Positions 45,816 through 55,134 of a stretch of 64,000 bases of DNA are shown piece by piece (position 1 is the stretch's first letter; each line of letters starts with the position of its first letter). The stretch comes from an uncultured Mycoplasmatota bacterium (lineage in GTDB: Bacteria; Bacillota_I; Bacilli_A; RF39; UBA660): NCBI GenBank assembly GCA_947570175.1, contig CANOTJ010000001.1:1-64000 (forward strand), given 5' to 3'. The notes below the pieces were generated by a model. It did not search any database. It had not been told where the DNA came from and saw only the letters and a list, made by a program, of their open reading frames with translations. The position numbers and the translations under genes were made by a program.

Positions 45816-47969
45816 ATGAAAAAAGTAATAAAAAAATATTATAAAGATGCTATTGTATTTCTAATTCCATTTATTTTCTTTTTTCTTCTATTGTTGGCGT
45901 ATTATCCAGGGATTATTACATATGATGGTAATTTTCAGTGGAATCAAGTACAAAGTAAATTGATTAGTGATGCCCACCCCTTTTTCAGTACATATTTTAT
46001 GTATTTAGTTTCAAAAATATGGAATAGTCCGAGAGCAATACTCTCTTTCCAAATTTTTATTTTTAGTTTCTTTTGGACTTTTATCTGCCATAAAACAAGA
46101 AATAATAATTTTAAGAGACAAGTAATTTATACATGCTTCATAAGTTTGATTCCAATTATTAGTATATATTCTATAACCTTATGTAAAGATATTTTATATT
46201 CTTATTATTTAATGATGCTTGCATTTTTAACCTATTATTATATTAATGATAAGCTCTATAATACTAATAGATTTCAAATGATATTAATTGGACTATTGTT
46301 ATTTTTGATTTATAGCTATCGACATAATGCAATTGTAATAGTAATACTATATTTGATTATAATAACTTTTTTATTTTTAAAAAATAATAAAAAAAATATT
46401 CGAAAAATTTTTATTATATTTATAACTTTTCTCATTTTATTTGGAGTATTTTCAATTCCTAAGAAAATATATTTAGAAAGATTTGCTAAAGAAACTGAAT
46501 CAAAGGCAAGTGAAGATTCAGAAGTTAAACTTAATATTGGAACCATTAATCGTTATATGACATGGATTTTTGGAGCTTATATAAAAGAGGATAAAATATC
46601 TAAGAAAGATCAAATATTTCTAAATAATATTATGAATATAAAACATTGGAAAAAGGCTTATGATCCATATTTAATTAATGGCACTTTTAATCCTGATAAA
46701 TTAAATGAGAAATATTTATTGGACCATCAGGATAAGTATCAATCGATGTTTATGAAATATACCCTAAAGTATCCGCAAATTTTATTAGATCATTATTTAA
46801 TAGCAGATTCTTTACTAATTAGCATTGATTCTATAGATCATGGATATATATATATATACCCATTTAGAAAATGGAAAACAGGACATTATGGATTTGGTTC
46901 TATGTTAGAAAGTAGGTTTCCAAAATTAGAAAAAAAATATACTGAATTGATTAATTTTACTTATGAGGAACCACTAAAATATTTATATCAACCAGGTTTA
47001 ATTTTATACATTTCTATTGCAGGCGTTTTGTATTTAAGATTTAGTAGAAAAAATAAAAATTATTATTTAATATTGCTTCCTATGATATTGAATACGATTT
47101 CGTTGTTACCAGTAAATTTAGCTCAAGATTTGCGCTATGTTTATATTAACTATTTAACTATTATAGTGATTGGATTGTTGTTAATAGCGAAAAAAGAAAA
47201 TCGTCCCCAAATTATAAATGAGTTAAAGAAACAAAATAATTTGGCAACAAAAAGATTAAAAGTTTTATTAATTATACCCGCTTATAATGAAGAAAAAAAT
47301 ATATTAAGAACATATCAATCTATTGTTAATTATAATAAAAAGGCTAATTTAAAATATGATGTTATTGTGATTAATGATGGATCAACGGATCAAACGAAAG
47401 ATATTTGTTTAGAAAATAATATTCCTACAATTCATTTAATCCATAATTTGGGAATTGGTGGAGCAGTTCAAACAGGCTATAAGTATGCTTATGAGAACAA
47501 TTATGATATTGCTGTTCAATTTGATGGAGATGGACAACACAATGTAAAATATATAAAAAATGTAATTGGGCCCATTATAGAAGATAAAGCAGATTTTGTA
47601 ATAGGATCAAGATTTTTAAAGAAAGAATATGATAATTTTAGATCTACATTTGTTAGAAGAATTGGAATTAATATTATTTCATTTTTCATTCAGTTGGTTG
47701 CAAAACAAAAGATATATGATACGACTTCAGGATTTAGAGCATGTAATAAAGATATTATAGCTGAATTTTCAAGAGAATATCCACTTGAATATCCAGAACC
47801 AATTACTACTGTTGAATTAATTAAAAAGCAGTATCAGGTAAAAGAAGTTCCTGTAAAAATGAATAAAAGAGAAGAAGGAACCTCTTCTATTCATTCATGG
47901 AAAAAGATTTATTATATGGTTAATGTAATACTATCTATATTAATAGTGGGGGCAAGGAGGTATAAATAA
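45816..47969 (+). CDS. Membrane protein (DUF6020-like) fused to a family 2 glycosyltransferase
   Basis: Residues 1-470 contain about ten membrane segments. The outside motif YYPGIITYDGNFQWNQ is characteristic of DUF6020/GT-C-like membrane transferases. Residues 480-717 are a soluble GT2 of the dolichyl-phosphate-mannose-synthase type: LLIIPAYNEEKNI, VINDGSTDQT, QFDGDGQHN, and DTTSGFRACN. The GT2 part may charge undecaprenyl phosphate with a sugar that the membrane part transfers outside. The next gene is DUF2304, a usual partner of such GT2 proteins, overlapping by one base. Confidence 0.85.
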   Translation: MKKVIKKYYKDAIVFLIPFIFFFLLLLAYYPGIITYDGNFQWNQVQSKLISDAHPFFSTYFMYLVSKIWNSPRAILSFQIFIFSFFWTFICHKTRNNNFKRQVIYTCFISLIPIISIYSITLCKDILYSYYLMMLAFLTYYYINDKLYNTNRFQMILIGLLLFLIYSYRHNAIVIVILYLIIITFLFLKNNKKNIRKIFIIFITFLILFGVFSIPKKIYLERFAKETESKASEDSEVKLNIGTINRYMTWIFGAYIKEDKISKKDQIFLNNIMNIKHWKKAYDPYLINGTFNPDKLNEKYLLDHQDKYQSMFMKYTLKYPQILLDHYLIADSLLISIDSIDHGYIYIYPFRKWKTGHYGFGSMLESRFPKLEKKYTELINFTYEEPLKYLYQPGLILYISIAGVLYLRFSRKNKNYYLILLPMILNTISLLPVNLAQDLRYVYINYLTIIVIGLLLIAKKENRPQIINELKKQNNLATKRLKVLLIIPAYNEEKNILRTYQSIVNYNKKANLKYDVIVINDGSTDQTKDICLENNIPTIHLIHNLGIGGAVQTGYKYAYENNYDIAVQFDGDGQHNVKYIKNVIGPIIEDKADFVIGSRFLKKEYDNFRSTFVRRIGINIISFFIQLVAKQKIYDTTSGFRACNKDIIAEFSREYPLEYPEPITTVELIKKQYQVKEVPVKMNKREEGTSSIHSWKKIYYMVNVILSILIVGARRYK

Positions 47970-48313
47970 TGACAGTTAGTTTAAGATGTGGCTTGGTTTT
48001 AGTATCTCTTATATTATTAATTATTATTTTTATTATTTTGAAAAAAGGGAGAATTCCTGTTAAATATTCTTTGATTTGGATTTTTGCTAGTATTATTATT
48101 TTATTACTTGGACTTATTCCTAATCTATTTTGGTCAATTTCTAAATTTATTGGATTTGTTACAATGTCTAATATGATAATAGGGATATTTATATTTGTAC
48201 TATTGTTGATTACTTTATCTTTAACGGTCATTGTTTCAGGTCAAAAAAAGAAAAATACATTACTGATTCAGGAGATTTCTATATTGAAACAGAAAATGGG
48301 GGAGAATGAATGA
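47969..48313 (+). CDS. DUF2304 membrane protein
   Basis: Three membrane segments in 114 residues, with the family pattern RIPVKYSLIWIFASIIILLLGLIPNLF and SNMIIGIFIFVLLLITLSLTVIVSGQKKKNTLLIQEISILK. DUF2304 proteins typically accompany GT2 enzymes, and here the gene starts in the preceding GT2-fusion stop (TAATG). It probably helps flip or position the lipid-linked sugar. The next GT2 overlaps it by 4 bp. Confidence 0.9.
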   Translation: MTVSLRCGLVLVSLILLIIIFIILKKGRIPVKYSLIWIFASIIILLLGLIPNLFWSISKFIGFVTMSNMIIGIFIFVLLLITLSLTVIVSGQKKKNTLLIQEISILKQKMGENE

Positions 48314-49107
48314 AAAATAATTTACATACATTTGTTGTTTTAGCTTATAAAGAATCAAAATATTTAGAGGAATGTATAAAATCTGTTTTGAATCAAAAAT
48401 ATAAAAGTAAGGTAGTGATTGCGACTACAACACCAAATGACTATATTACTTCTTTAGTAAAAAAATATAACTTGGAGATAACCATTAGTAGCGAAGGTCA
48501 TAAAAGTATTGGTGGTGATTTTGATTTTGGAGTATCTTGTGGTAATACAGATTTAGTAACAGTTGTACATCAAGATGACATTTATGATTATGAGTATAGT
48601 TACAATATGGTTCAAGCTTATTGTAAAAATAAAGATAGTTTAATTCTTTTTCCGCATTATTATGAAATAAGAGGAAAAAAGAAGGTCCACAAAAATATAA
48701 ATTTAAATATTAAAAGCTTGCTTTTAACACCTATAAAAATAACTGGATTAGGGAAATTTAAATTTATTAAAAGATTGATACTTAGATTTGGGAATCCAAT
48801 CTGTTGTCCAGCTGTTACATTTAATAAAAATAAGATTCCACTTCCATTATTTGAATATGATTTTAAATGTGACGTTGATTGGCATGCTTGGGAGACGCTT
48901 AGTAAAAAAAAGGGTTCCTTTACTTTTATTAATAAACAATTAATGGGACACCGAGTACATGATGAATCTACAACTACGGAATTAATTCATGATCGAACTA
49001 GGACGAAGGAAGATTTAGAAATGTTTAAAAGATTTTGGCCCGAATGGTTGGCAAAGTTTATTAATAATTTTTATGTAAAAGCGGAAAAAAGTAATGAAAA
49101 AAAGTAG
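48310..49107 (+). CDS. Family 2 glycosyltransferase
   Basis: Its N-terminus is THFVVLAYKESKYLEECIKSVLNQ-like and the acidic motif is VVHQDDIYD, with DVDWHAWE later. The acceptor part is short, total 265 aa. It matches GT2 proteins of the rhamnosyl/galactosyl capsular type, but the sugar is unknown. It overlaps the DUF2304 gene by 4 bp, in the same operon. Confidence 0.88.
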   Translation: MKNNLHTFVVLAYKESKYLEECIKSVLNQKYKSKVVIATTTPNDYITSLVKKYNLEITISSEGHKSIGGDFDFGVSCGNTDLVTVVHQDDIYDYEYSYNMVQAYCKNKDSLILFPHYYEIRGKKKVHKNINLNIKSLLLTPIKITGLGKFKFIKRLILRFGNPICCPAVTFNKNKIPLPLFEYDFKCDVDWHAWETLSKKKGSFTFINKQLMGHRVHDESTTTELIHDRTRTKEDLEMFKRFWPEWLAKFINNFYVKAEKSNEKK

Positions 49108-49114
49108 GTGCTGT

Positions 49115-50086
49115 ATGGAAAATAACCCTGTAGTTAGTATTGTTATTCCAGTGTATAATGTTGAAAAATATATAAACAGGTGTATTGATAGTTTATTAAA
49201 TCAAACCTATAAGAACATTGAGATTATTTTGATAAATGATGGATCACAGGATAATTCTTTAAAGATTCTAAAACAATATGAAAAAAAATACAATTTTATA
49301 AAAGTATTGGATCAAAAAAATTCTGGCCCAGCAGTTGCTAGAAATAATGGAATTATGATGGTGAACACAGAATATTTAATGTTTATAGATTCTGATGATT
49401 ATGTTGAAGATGATTATGTTGAAACATTTTATAATGCGATAAAGGATACAGAGTATGATGTAGTAATGGGAGGATTTAAAAAAACAGATGGAATCTCTAT
49501 TTCATTTCAAAGGGAAATACCTGAAGGAGAATTTTCTAAATATATTGTTACTGGACCAGTATCTAAGATTTATAGAACCTCTTTTATCAAGAAGAATCAT
49601 ATTTATTTTTTGGATACTAATAGTAGTGAGGATATTTATTTTAATTTAAAAATTATTAATTTAAATGCTAACATTAAAACTTTTAATTATATAGGATATT
49701 ATTATTTTGATAATTTAAGTTCTATTTCTAATACTAAACATAAAGGATTTAATCAAGATATAAAGATACTGGAATTTTTAGATCAAATTAATTTTAGGGA
49801 TGGACAAAATGTTGAACTGAATGAATATTATATTATTCGATACTGTATTTGGTATTTATTATATTCAGGAAGAAATGTTGCTCCTATAAAATTTGAAAAG
49901 GAATATAATAAACTATTTAGTTGGTTGCAGAAAAATATACCAAATTATAAAAAAAATAAATATATAAAGATTAATGGGCCAAAAGGAGAGATAAATAAAA
50001 TAGGAAATATTATATTTATCTTTATGTTTCTTAGCAAATTTCATTTAATTGGTTTATTTTCTAAGGTTTATTGTAAGGGGAAATGA
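49115..50086 (+). CDS. Family 2 glycosyltransferase
   Basis: A standard GT-A opening (SIVIPVYNVEKYINRCIDSLLNQTYK), NDGSQDNS, and metal motif FIDSDDYVEDDY. SSEDIYFNLKI is the usual catalytic-base region. ATG 49115 with TAGGTG is chosen over an in-frame ATG at 49094 that overlaps the previous gene. 323 aa. It is most like the next gene, so the pair may come from duplication. Confidence 0.92.
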   Translation: MENNPVVSIVIPVYNVEKYINRCIDSLLNQTYKNIEIILINDGSQDNSLKILKQYEKKYNFIKVLDQKNSGPAVARNNGIMMVNTEYLMFIDSDDYVEDDYVETFYNAIKDTEYDVVMGGFKKTDGISISFQREIPEGEFSKYIVTGPVSKIYRTSFIKKNHIYFLDTNSSEDIYFNLKIINLNANIKTFNYIGYYYFDNLSSISNTKHKGFNQDIKILEFLDQINFRDGQNVELNEYYIIRYCIWYLLYSGRNVAPIKFEKEYNKLFSWLQKNIPNYKKNKYIKINGPKGEINKIGNIIFIFMFLSKFHLIGLFSKVYCKGK

Positions 50087-50088
50087 GA

Positions 50089-51051
50089 ATGAGAAAAGTT
50101 TCTGTAATTATACCTGTCTATAATGCTGAAAAATTTATTGATAGATGCATTAATAGTGTACTAGATCAAACATATAAAGATATTGAAGTTATTTTGATAA
50201 ATGATGGTTCACAAGATAGTTCTTTAAAAATTATAGAAAAGTATAGTATGGAGCATGATAATATTCACTATTTTACTCAATCTAATAAAGGACCTGGTGC
50301 TGCAAGGAATAAAGGAATAGGTTTAGCTAATGGAGAATATATCACATTCATAGATGCAGATGATTATATAGAAAAGGAGTACATAAAAAATTTAGTTTCT
50401 AATTCAAGTAATATGGACATAGTTGTTTGTGGTTATAAACGTTTTGATCAGGGTCACCATTTGATTTTAGAACAAACCCCTAATGAGAATATTATTAGTC
50501 ATTTTAAATTTATCTCTACTGTCTGTAAGTTATACAATAAAAATTTTCTGATAGATAATAATTTAAAGTTTTCAGATCGAAAAATTGGTGAAGATATGTT
50601 ATTCACATTAAAATGTTATTCCTTAACTAATAAAATTAAATTTATTCAATCAACTGGATATTGTAATGAGGAAAATTTAGAATCGATTACACATGTTATT
50701 AATTCTGAAAAAAAAGTGAATATGTTCGATTTAGTTAAAGAAATTGATGCAACAATCGATTTAAAAAAGTTTGGAAATTTATATCTTTTTTTCTATTTAA
50801 AAACAATTATTATAAATTTATTAATGCAACCTAAAACAATGATTTTTAAGGAGTACTATCAAATATATTTAGAGAGTTTTCAATGGCTTGATCAAGTGTA
50901 TACAAGAGATAACCAAAAAATAAAAATAACCTGGATTAAGGGTGAAGAATTTAAAATTAATTTATGTGTAAATGTATTTATTGTTTTAAGGAAAGTTCAT
51001 CTTATAAAACCATTTTTATTTATTTTGAAGAAGATTAATATAAGATTATAA
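50089..51051 (+). CDS. Family 2 glycosyltransferase
   Basis: KVSVIIPVYNAEKFIDRCINSVLDQ, NDGSQDSS, FIDADDYIEKEY (DxD variant) and KIGEDMLFTLK show an intact GT-A enzyme. ATG 50089 follows AAGGGGAAATG; 320 aa. It clearly resembles the GT2 at 49115 in both halves, including the KWIKGEEFKIN-like end, consistent with tandem duplication and divergence. Confidence 0.92.
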   Translation: MRKVSVIIPVYNAEKFIDRCINSVLDQTYKDIEVILINDGSQDSSLKIIEKYSMEHDNIHYFTQSNKGPGAARNKGIGLANGEYITFIDADDYIEKEYIKNLVSNSSNMDIVVCGYKRFDQGHHLILEQTPNENIISHFKFISTVCKLYNKNFLIDNNLKFSDRKIGEDMLFTLKCYSLTNKIKFIQSTGYCNEENLESITHVINSEKKVNMFDLVKEIDATIDLKKFGNLYLFFYLKTIIINLLMQPKTMIFKEYYQIYLESFQWLDQVYTRDNQKIKITWIKGEEFKINLCVNVFIVLRKVHLIKPFLFILKKINIRL

Positions 51052-51062
51052 AGGATGATTTT

Positions 51063-52586
51063 ATGCGTACAGAAAAGTCTATATTAAATGTAAGTTCTAA
51101 CTTTTTTATATATACTTTTAGAACTATTATGATGTTTATTGTTCGAACTGTTTTTATCAAAGTATTGGGAGAGGAAATATTAGGATTAGATGGTTTGTTT
51201 ACGAATATTTTATTAATGCTTTCTATAACTGAATTGGGAATTAGTAATGCTATTAACTTTAGTTTGTATAAACCACTGGCAGAAAAGGATTATAAAAAAA
51301 TTAGTATTTTAATGAGTTTTTATAAAAGGATTTATAGGATAATTGGCTTCGTTGTACTATTATTAGGCTTAATAGTAATGATTTTTTTAAATCATATTGT
51401 GAGTAGTGTATCAAATATTAATATATATATAGTTTATTTAATTTACTTATTTGATACAGTGACCTTATATTTTGTTTCATATAAGGATACACTTATTATA
51501 GCAGATCAAAATAATTACAAATTAATAAAATATAATTTTATTTTTTATTTAATTATGTATATTTTACAAATTATAGTTTTAATTATAGCAAAAAGTTTTA
51601 TATTGTATTTATTAGTAAAAATATTAATTATGTTTATTCAAAGAATTTATATCAATAGGTACATTACAAAAAAGTATAATCAAATTTCTTTTAATTCTAA
51701 TGAGAAACTAAACGCAAATGATTTACAAATTATTAAAACAAATGTAAAAGGAATGTTTTTTCATAAAATTGGTTATTATTTTATTAATGGCACAGATAAT
51801 ATTGTGATATCTAAATTTTTGAATATAGTTACTGTTGGTATCTATACAAATTATTTATCATTAATTACAATGACCAGCACATTATTAAGTAGTTTATATA
51901 AAGGAATAACAGCTAGTTTTGGAAATTTAATTGTTTTAGAAAATAGAAAATTACAAGAGCAAATTTTTGAAAGAATTAGCTTTGCAGGACATATTATTTA
52001 TAGCTTTGTAGCTATTGCGTTTATGGTTTTAATAAATCCTTTTATTACATTATGGTTAGGATCTAAATATACATTTTCTACATCAGTTGTCATTATTATA
52101 TGTATTAATTTCTATATAGATGGAATGAGATTAGCTGTTGATTCTATTAAAGATGCTGCAGGTGTATATAACCAAGACAAGTATGTGCCTATTGTTCAGG
52201 CTATTATTAATATTATTATTTCAGTTTTTTTGGTTCAAAAGATAGGCCTTATAGGAGTAGTTATAGGAACTTTAATTAGTAATATAGTATTACCATGTTG
52301 GAATAGACCATATATTATTTATAAATATGTATTTAAAGATTCACCAAAAAATTATTACATTAATTATATTAAAAATTTTATAATAGGATTTATAACAGCC
52401 TTTTTAATTTCATTAATAATGAGTTTCATTGATTTAAAGATAAGCGTTATTAATTTTATTATATCAATTTTTATATATTGTATTCTTTATTTTATTATGA
52501 CTTCGATTTTCTATATTAAGAATAGTAATTATAAATTTTATATTCATTTGGTAACATCTAAAATCAAAATGATTTTAGGCTTGTGA
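51063..52586 (+). CDS. Wzx-type polysaccharide flippase
   Basis: A 507-residue MOP-superfamily transporter with about twelve to fourteen membrane segments. NVSSNFFIYTFRTIMMFIVRTVFIKVLGEEILGLDGLFTNIL is the classic N-terminal signature, and GTDNIVISKFLNIVTVGIYTNY lies at the centre. It flips lipid-linked repeat units, to be polymerised by a Wzy such as the fusion at 31922. AAGGATG precedes the ATG. It ends the forward operon. Confidence 0.94.
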   Translation: MRTEKSILNVSSNFFIYTFRTIMMFIVRTVFIKVLGEEILGLDGLFTNILLMLSITELGISNAINFSLYKPLAEKDYKKISILMSFYKRIYRIIGFVVLLLGLIVMIFLNHIVSSVSNINIYIVYLIYLFDTVTLYFVSYKDTLIIADQNNYKLIKYNFIFYLIMYILQIIVLIIAKSFILYLLVKILIMFIQRIYINRYITKKYNQISFNSNEKLNANDLQIIKTNVKGMFFHKIGYYFINGTDNIVISKFLNIVTVGIYTNYLSLITMTSTLLSSLYKGITASFGNLIVLENRKLQEQIFERISFAGHIIYSFVAIAFMVLINPFITLWLGSKYTFSTSVVIIICINFYIDGMRLAVDSIKDAAGVYNQDKYVPIVQAIINIIISVFLVQKIGLIGVVIGTLISNIVLPCWNRPYIIYKYVFKDSPKNYYINYIKNFIIGFITAFLISLIMSFIDLKISVINFIISIFIYCILYFIMTSIFYIKNSNYKFYIHLVTSKIKMILGL

Positions 52587-52619
52587 TAATATTATATTCT
52601 AAATTAAATTGTAATAAAA

Positions 52620-52637
52620 AAGAGTTAGATTACTCTT
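52620..52637. terminator. Hairpin between converging Wzx and LicD genes
   Basis: AAGAGT / ACTCTT with loop TAGATT, flanked by A and T tracts, overlaps the end of the licD-like gene. Confidence 0.55.
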
Positions 52638-53457
52638 CTGGAAATTTTAATTCTGCAATAAGATGTTCTGAACATCTTTTTTCTTTTGGTGGTAATTCCA
52701 TATAATTGCCATATACAAATGACAGATAATTATCATAGTTTTTTGTAATATAGAATTCATATTCTTCAAATTTATGGAGAATACGATTTTCAATATAATT
52801 ATTTGGCAGAATTTCTCGCAGTAAATATCTTCCGCCATAACAGATAATTTTGTTTGTCTTTTGATTATTAAATTTAGTCATATTTTTATATAATTTTTTT
52901 TTACATTTATTTGTTGAAATAAAAAATGATGCCCATTTAATTAATTTTAAAATGAAGTTTTTAATTTTACTATCACTAAAACTTTGATTGCCAAGTTTAT
53001 TTGAGTACATCATTTTTAATATGAATACCTTTATGAAATAGTATTTCATTATGATTTCATTGTTAGAAATATTATCGCATGGAAATATATCAATCCAAAT
53101 TCCTTGTTTATTTTTGTCTATATTAGAAATCCATTCTGCATAAATTGAATTTTTCCTTCTTATTTTTCCAAAAGGAGAAGCGAAGTCCTCATCTGTTTCA
53201 AATGATTGAAAATAATATTTATTATCTAATTCTTTTTTTTGAATCTCAATGAATTTTTTGTAATCTTTTCTATACATGTGAATATCGATATCATCGTCCC
53301 AAGGAATAAAACCATTATGTCTTATAGCACCAATGCAACTTCCTCCAGCTAGAACATATTTTAGGTTATATTTTTTACAGATCCTATCAAATTCTATTAG
53401 CATTTCTATTTCTATTTTTTGCAGCTTTTTAATTTCGTCTTTGGTTATATTTCTCAT
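52630..53457 (-). CDS. LicD-family phosphotransferase
   Basis: LicD-type enzymes transfer phosphocholine or other diesters to surface glycans. The motif YVLAGGSCIGAIRHNGFIPWDDDIDIHMYRKDY (nucleotidyltransferase-like GGS and DDDID) is complete, then GIWIDIFPCD. The length of 275 aa is usual. It has AGGAAG upstream. The operator strand is opposite to its neighbours, so it may be regulated alone. With repeat-bearing lysozyme at 43631 it may decorate the same polymer that the repeats bind (inference). Confidence 0.94.
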   Translation of the reverse strand: MRNITKDEIKKLQKIEIEMLIEFDRICKKYNLKYVLAGGSCIGAIRHNGFIPWDDDIDIHMYRKDYKKFIEIQKKELDNKYYFQSFETDEDFASPFGKIRRKNSIYAEWISNIDKNKQGIWIDIFPCDNISNNEIIMKYYFIKVFILKMMYSNKLGNQSFSDSKIKNFILKLIKWASFFISTNKCKKKLYKNMTKFNNQKTNKIICYGGRYLLREILPNNYIENRILHKFEEYEFYITKNYDNYLSFVYGNYMELPPKEKRCSEHLIAELKFPEE

Positions 53458-53595
53458 ATAGTCACTTCCTATATTTCTATTTTAACACATTTCAGTTGTA
53501 ATGAAATGGAAATTATTTAAAATGCTTATAAAATCTAGAAAATACTTTTGTTTTTATTTATTTTAGTATATAATAATTTCAGGGAGTTGTGGTTT

Positions 53596-54714
53596 ATGAA
53601 AAAAACGCTCAGGGAGTCTAACTATGAATTATTAAGAATTATTGCAATGTTTATGATTATTTTAGGACATGTGATAGGCTATGGTCGCTTACGTATTAAT
53701 ATATTGGGGGTAGGAAATTATATTTTGAATTCGATTATGGCAATTTGTATTGTCCATGTTAATTTATTTATGTTATTAACTGGTTACTTTTTAAGTAATT
53801 CTCGATTCAAATTAAAAAAAGTGATTTCTTTTGTTTTACAACTTGCTTTTTATAATTTTATAATTAATATTATTCTTATTTTAATTGGAGTTGTTGATTC
53901 CTTTAATGTAGAATTTATCACTCAGATTTTCTTCTTAAATTTTAAAAATTATTGGTTTTTTAGTTGTTATATAATACTTTATTTTCTGAGTCCATTTATT
54001 AATAAATTTATATCATTAATTGATAGAAAAACATTTAAAAAATTGATTATTTGCTTATTAGTTTGTTTCAGTATATTGCCATTCCTAACAACGAATTTGT
54101 TTTTTGAAACAAATGGTTATACTGTTTATCAATTTGTTATGATGTACTTCATTGGAGCATATATAAAAAAATATGATGTAGTAAGTGAGATTAAAGGAAA
54201 TCTAACCAAAAAAAGATTAACGTTTTTTTCTATATATATTGTATGTGCCATTATAAACCTATTTTCATTTTATACTTCAGTAGGAATGAAAAATATAGGT
54301 AACGAAATGCTAACGTATATTGCTGATAACATGATTAATTATTTTTTGAACTATAATAATCCTATCATAATTATACAATCTATTTCATTTTTTCTATTAT
54401 TTGGTACTTTTCAATTTAAAAACAAAACTATCAACAAAATCAGTTCTTTAACTTTTGGAATATATTTAATTCATGAGAACTATTATATTAGGCAGAAGTT
54501 ATATAAGTGGTTAGGGATTGTTATAGAACATACGACATATCAAGGAACAATCATATTTAAAGTATTTTTATTAGCTATGGTTATTTTTGTTGGATGTTCC
54601 ATTATAGAATGGTTACGACAGCTATTATTTAAATCGATTTCGACATTAAAAATATTAAAAAAGATAGATAAAAAATTATTAACCTGGTTAAATAATTTAA
54701 TAGAGGTAAATTAG
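53596..54714 (+). CDS. Acyltransferase family 3 membrane protein
   Basis: About ten membrane segments and the acyltransferase-3 start RESNYELLRIIAMFMIILGHVIGYG, with the conserved His for acetyl transfer in ILGH. It is 372 aa without an extra SGNH domain. It probably O-acetylates the surface polysaccharide. ATG 53596 follows GGGAGTTG; an in-frame upstream ATG at 53548 overlaps no gene but lacks a Shine-Dalgarno. Confidence 0.9.
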   Translation: MKKTLRESNYELLRIIAMFMIILGHVIGYGRLRINILGVGNYILNSIMAICIVHVNLFMLLTGYFLSNSRFKLKKVISFVLQLAFYNFIINIILILIGVVDSFNVEFITQIFFLNFKNYWFFSCYIILYFLSPFINKFISLIDRKTFKKLIICLLVCFSILPFLTTNLFFETNGYTVYQFVMMYFIGAYIKKYDVVSEIKGNLTKKRLTFFSIYIVCAIINLFSFYTSVGMKNIGNEMLTYIADNMINYFLNYNNPIIIIQSISFFLLFGTFQFKNKTINKISSLTFGIYLIHENYYIRQKLYKWLGIVIEHTTYQGTIIFKVFLLAMVIFVGCSIIEWLRQLLFKSISTLKILKKIDKKLLTWLNNLIEVN

Positions 54715-54717
54715 TAT

Positions 54718-55066
54718 AAGTTCAGTGGGTGGAAGGTTATTAATGGAAATAAGTATTATATTCAATCCAATAAAAAAGTATCAACAGGAATCGTAAATAT
54801 AAATGATAAAAATTATATTTTTAATTCAAATGGTATATTTCTAGGGATTCAAATTACTATAATCAAAAAGATCCAAATTGGGCCTCCATATATTATGGGC
54901 GTGGAAGTCTTGGAAGTACAGGTTGTTTACCAACTAGTGTTGCAATGGCTTTATCTGGAGTGCTACCAAAAATGGATGGATAAGTACTTATGATGTTTGG
55001 AATCAGCGTAGTTTTGATTCTTATGATCTACGAGGAGGATATGCATTTTATGCGTTGAGTCTTTAG
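54718..55066 (+). pseudogene. Remnant of a cell-wall-binding C39 peptidase
   Basis: Fragments in changing frames: FSGWKVINGNKYYIQSN and STGIVNINDKNYIFNSNGIF (cell-wall-binding repeats), then QKDPNWASIYYGRGSLGSTG with GCLPTSVAMALSG, the catalytic Cys region of C39_2 peptidases, then DVWNQRSFDSYDLRGG. At least two frameshifts or stops interrupt it and the C-terminal His half is missing. It resembles the broken peptidase at 5514 in type but not in sequence. Confidence 0.7.
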
Positions 55067-55134
55067 AGAAAGGATTTATATAGGATAATTTTAAGATGGT
55101 AATATAATTATATATAGAATAGAGGAAATAGAAT

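Noticed and set aside
52647-52838. Second minus-strand ORF at the end of the LicD gene
   Set aside because: Frame shadow of the LicD reading frame.
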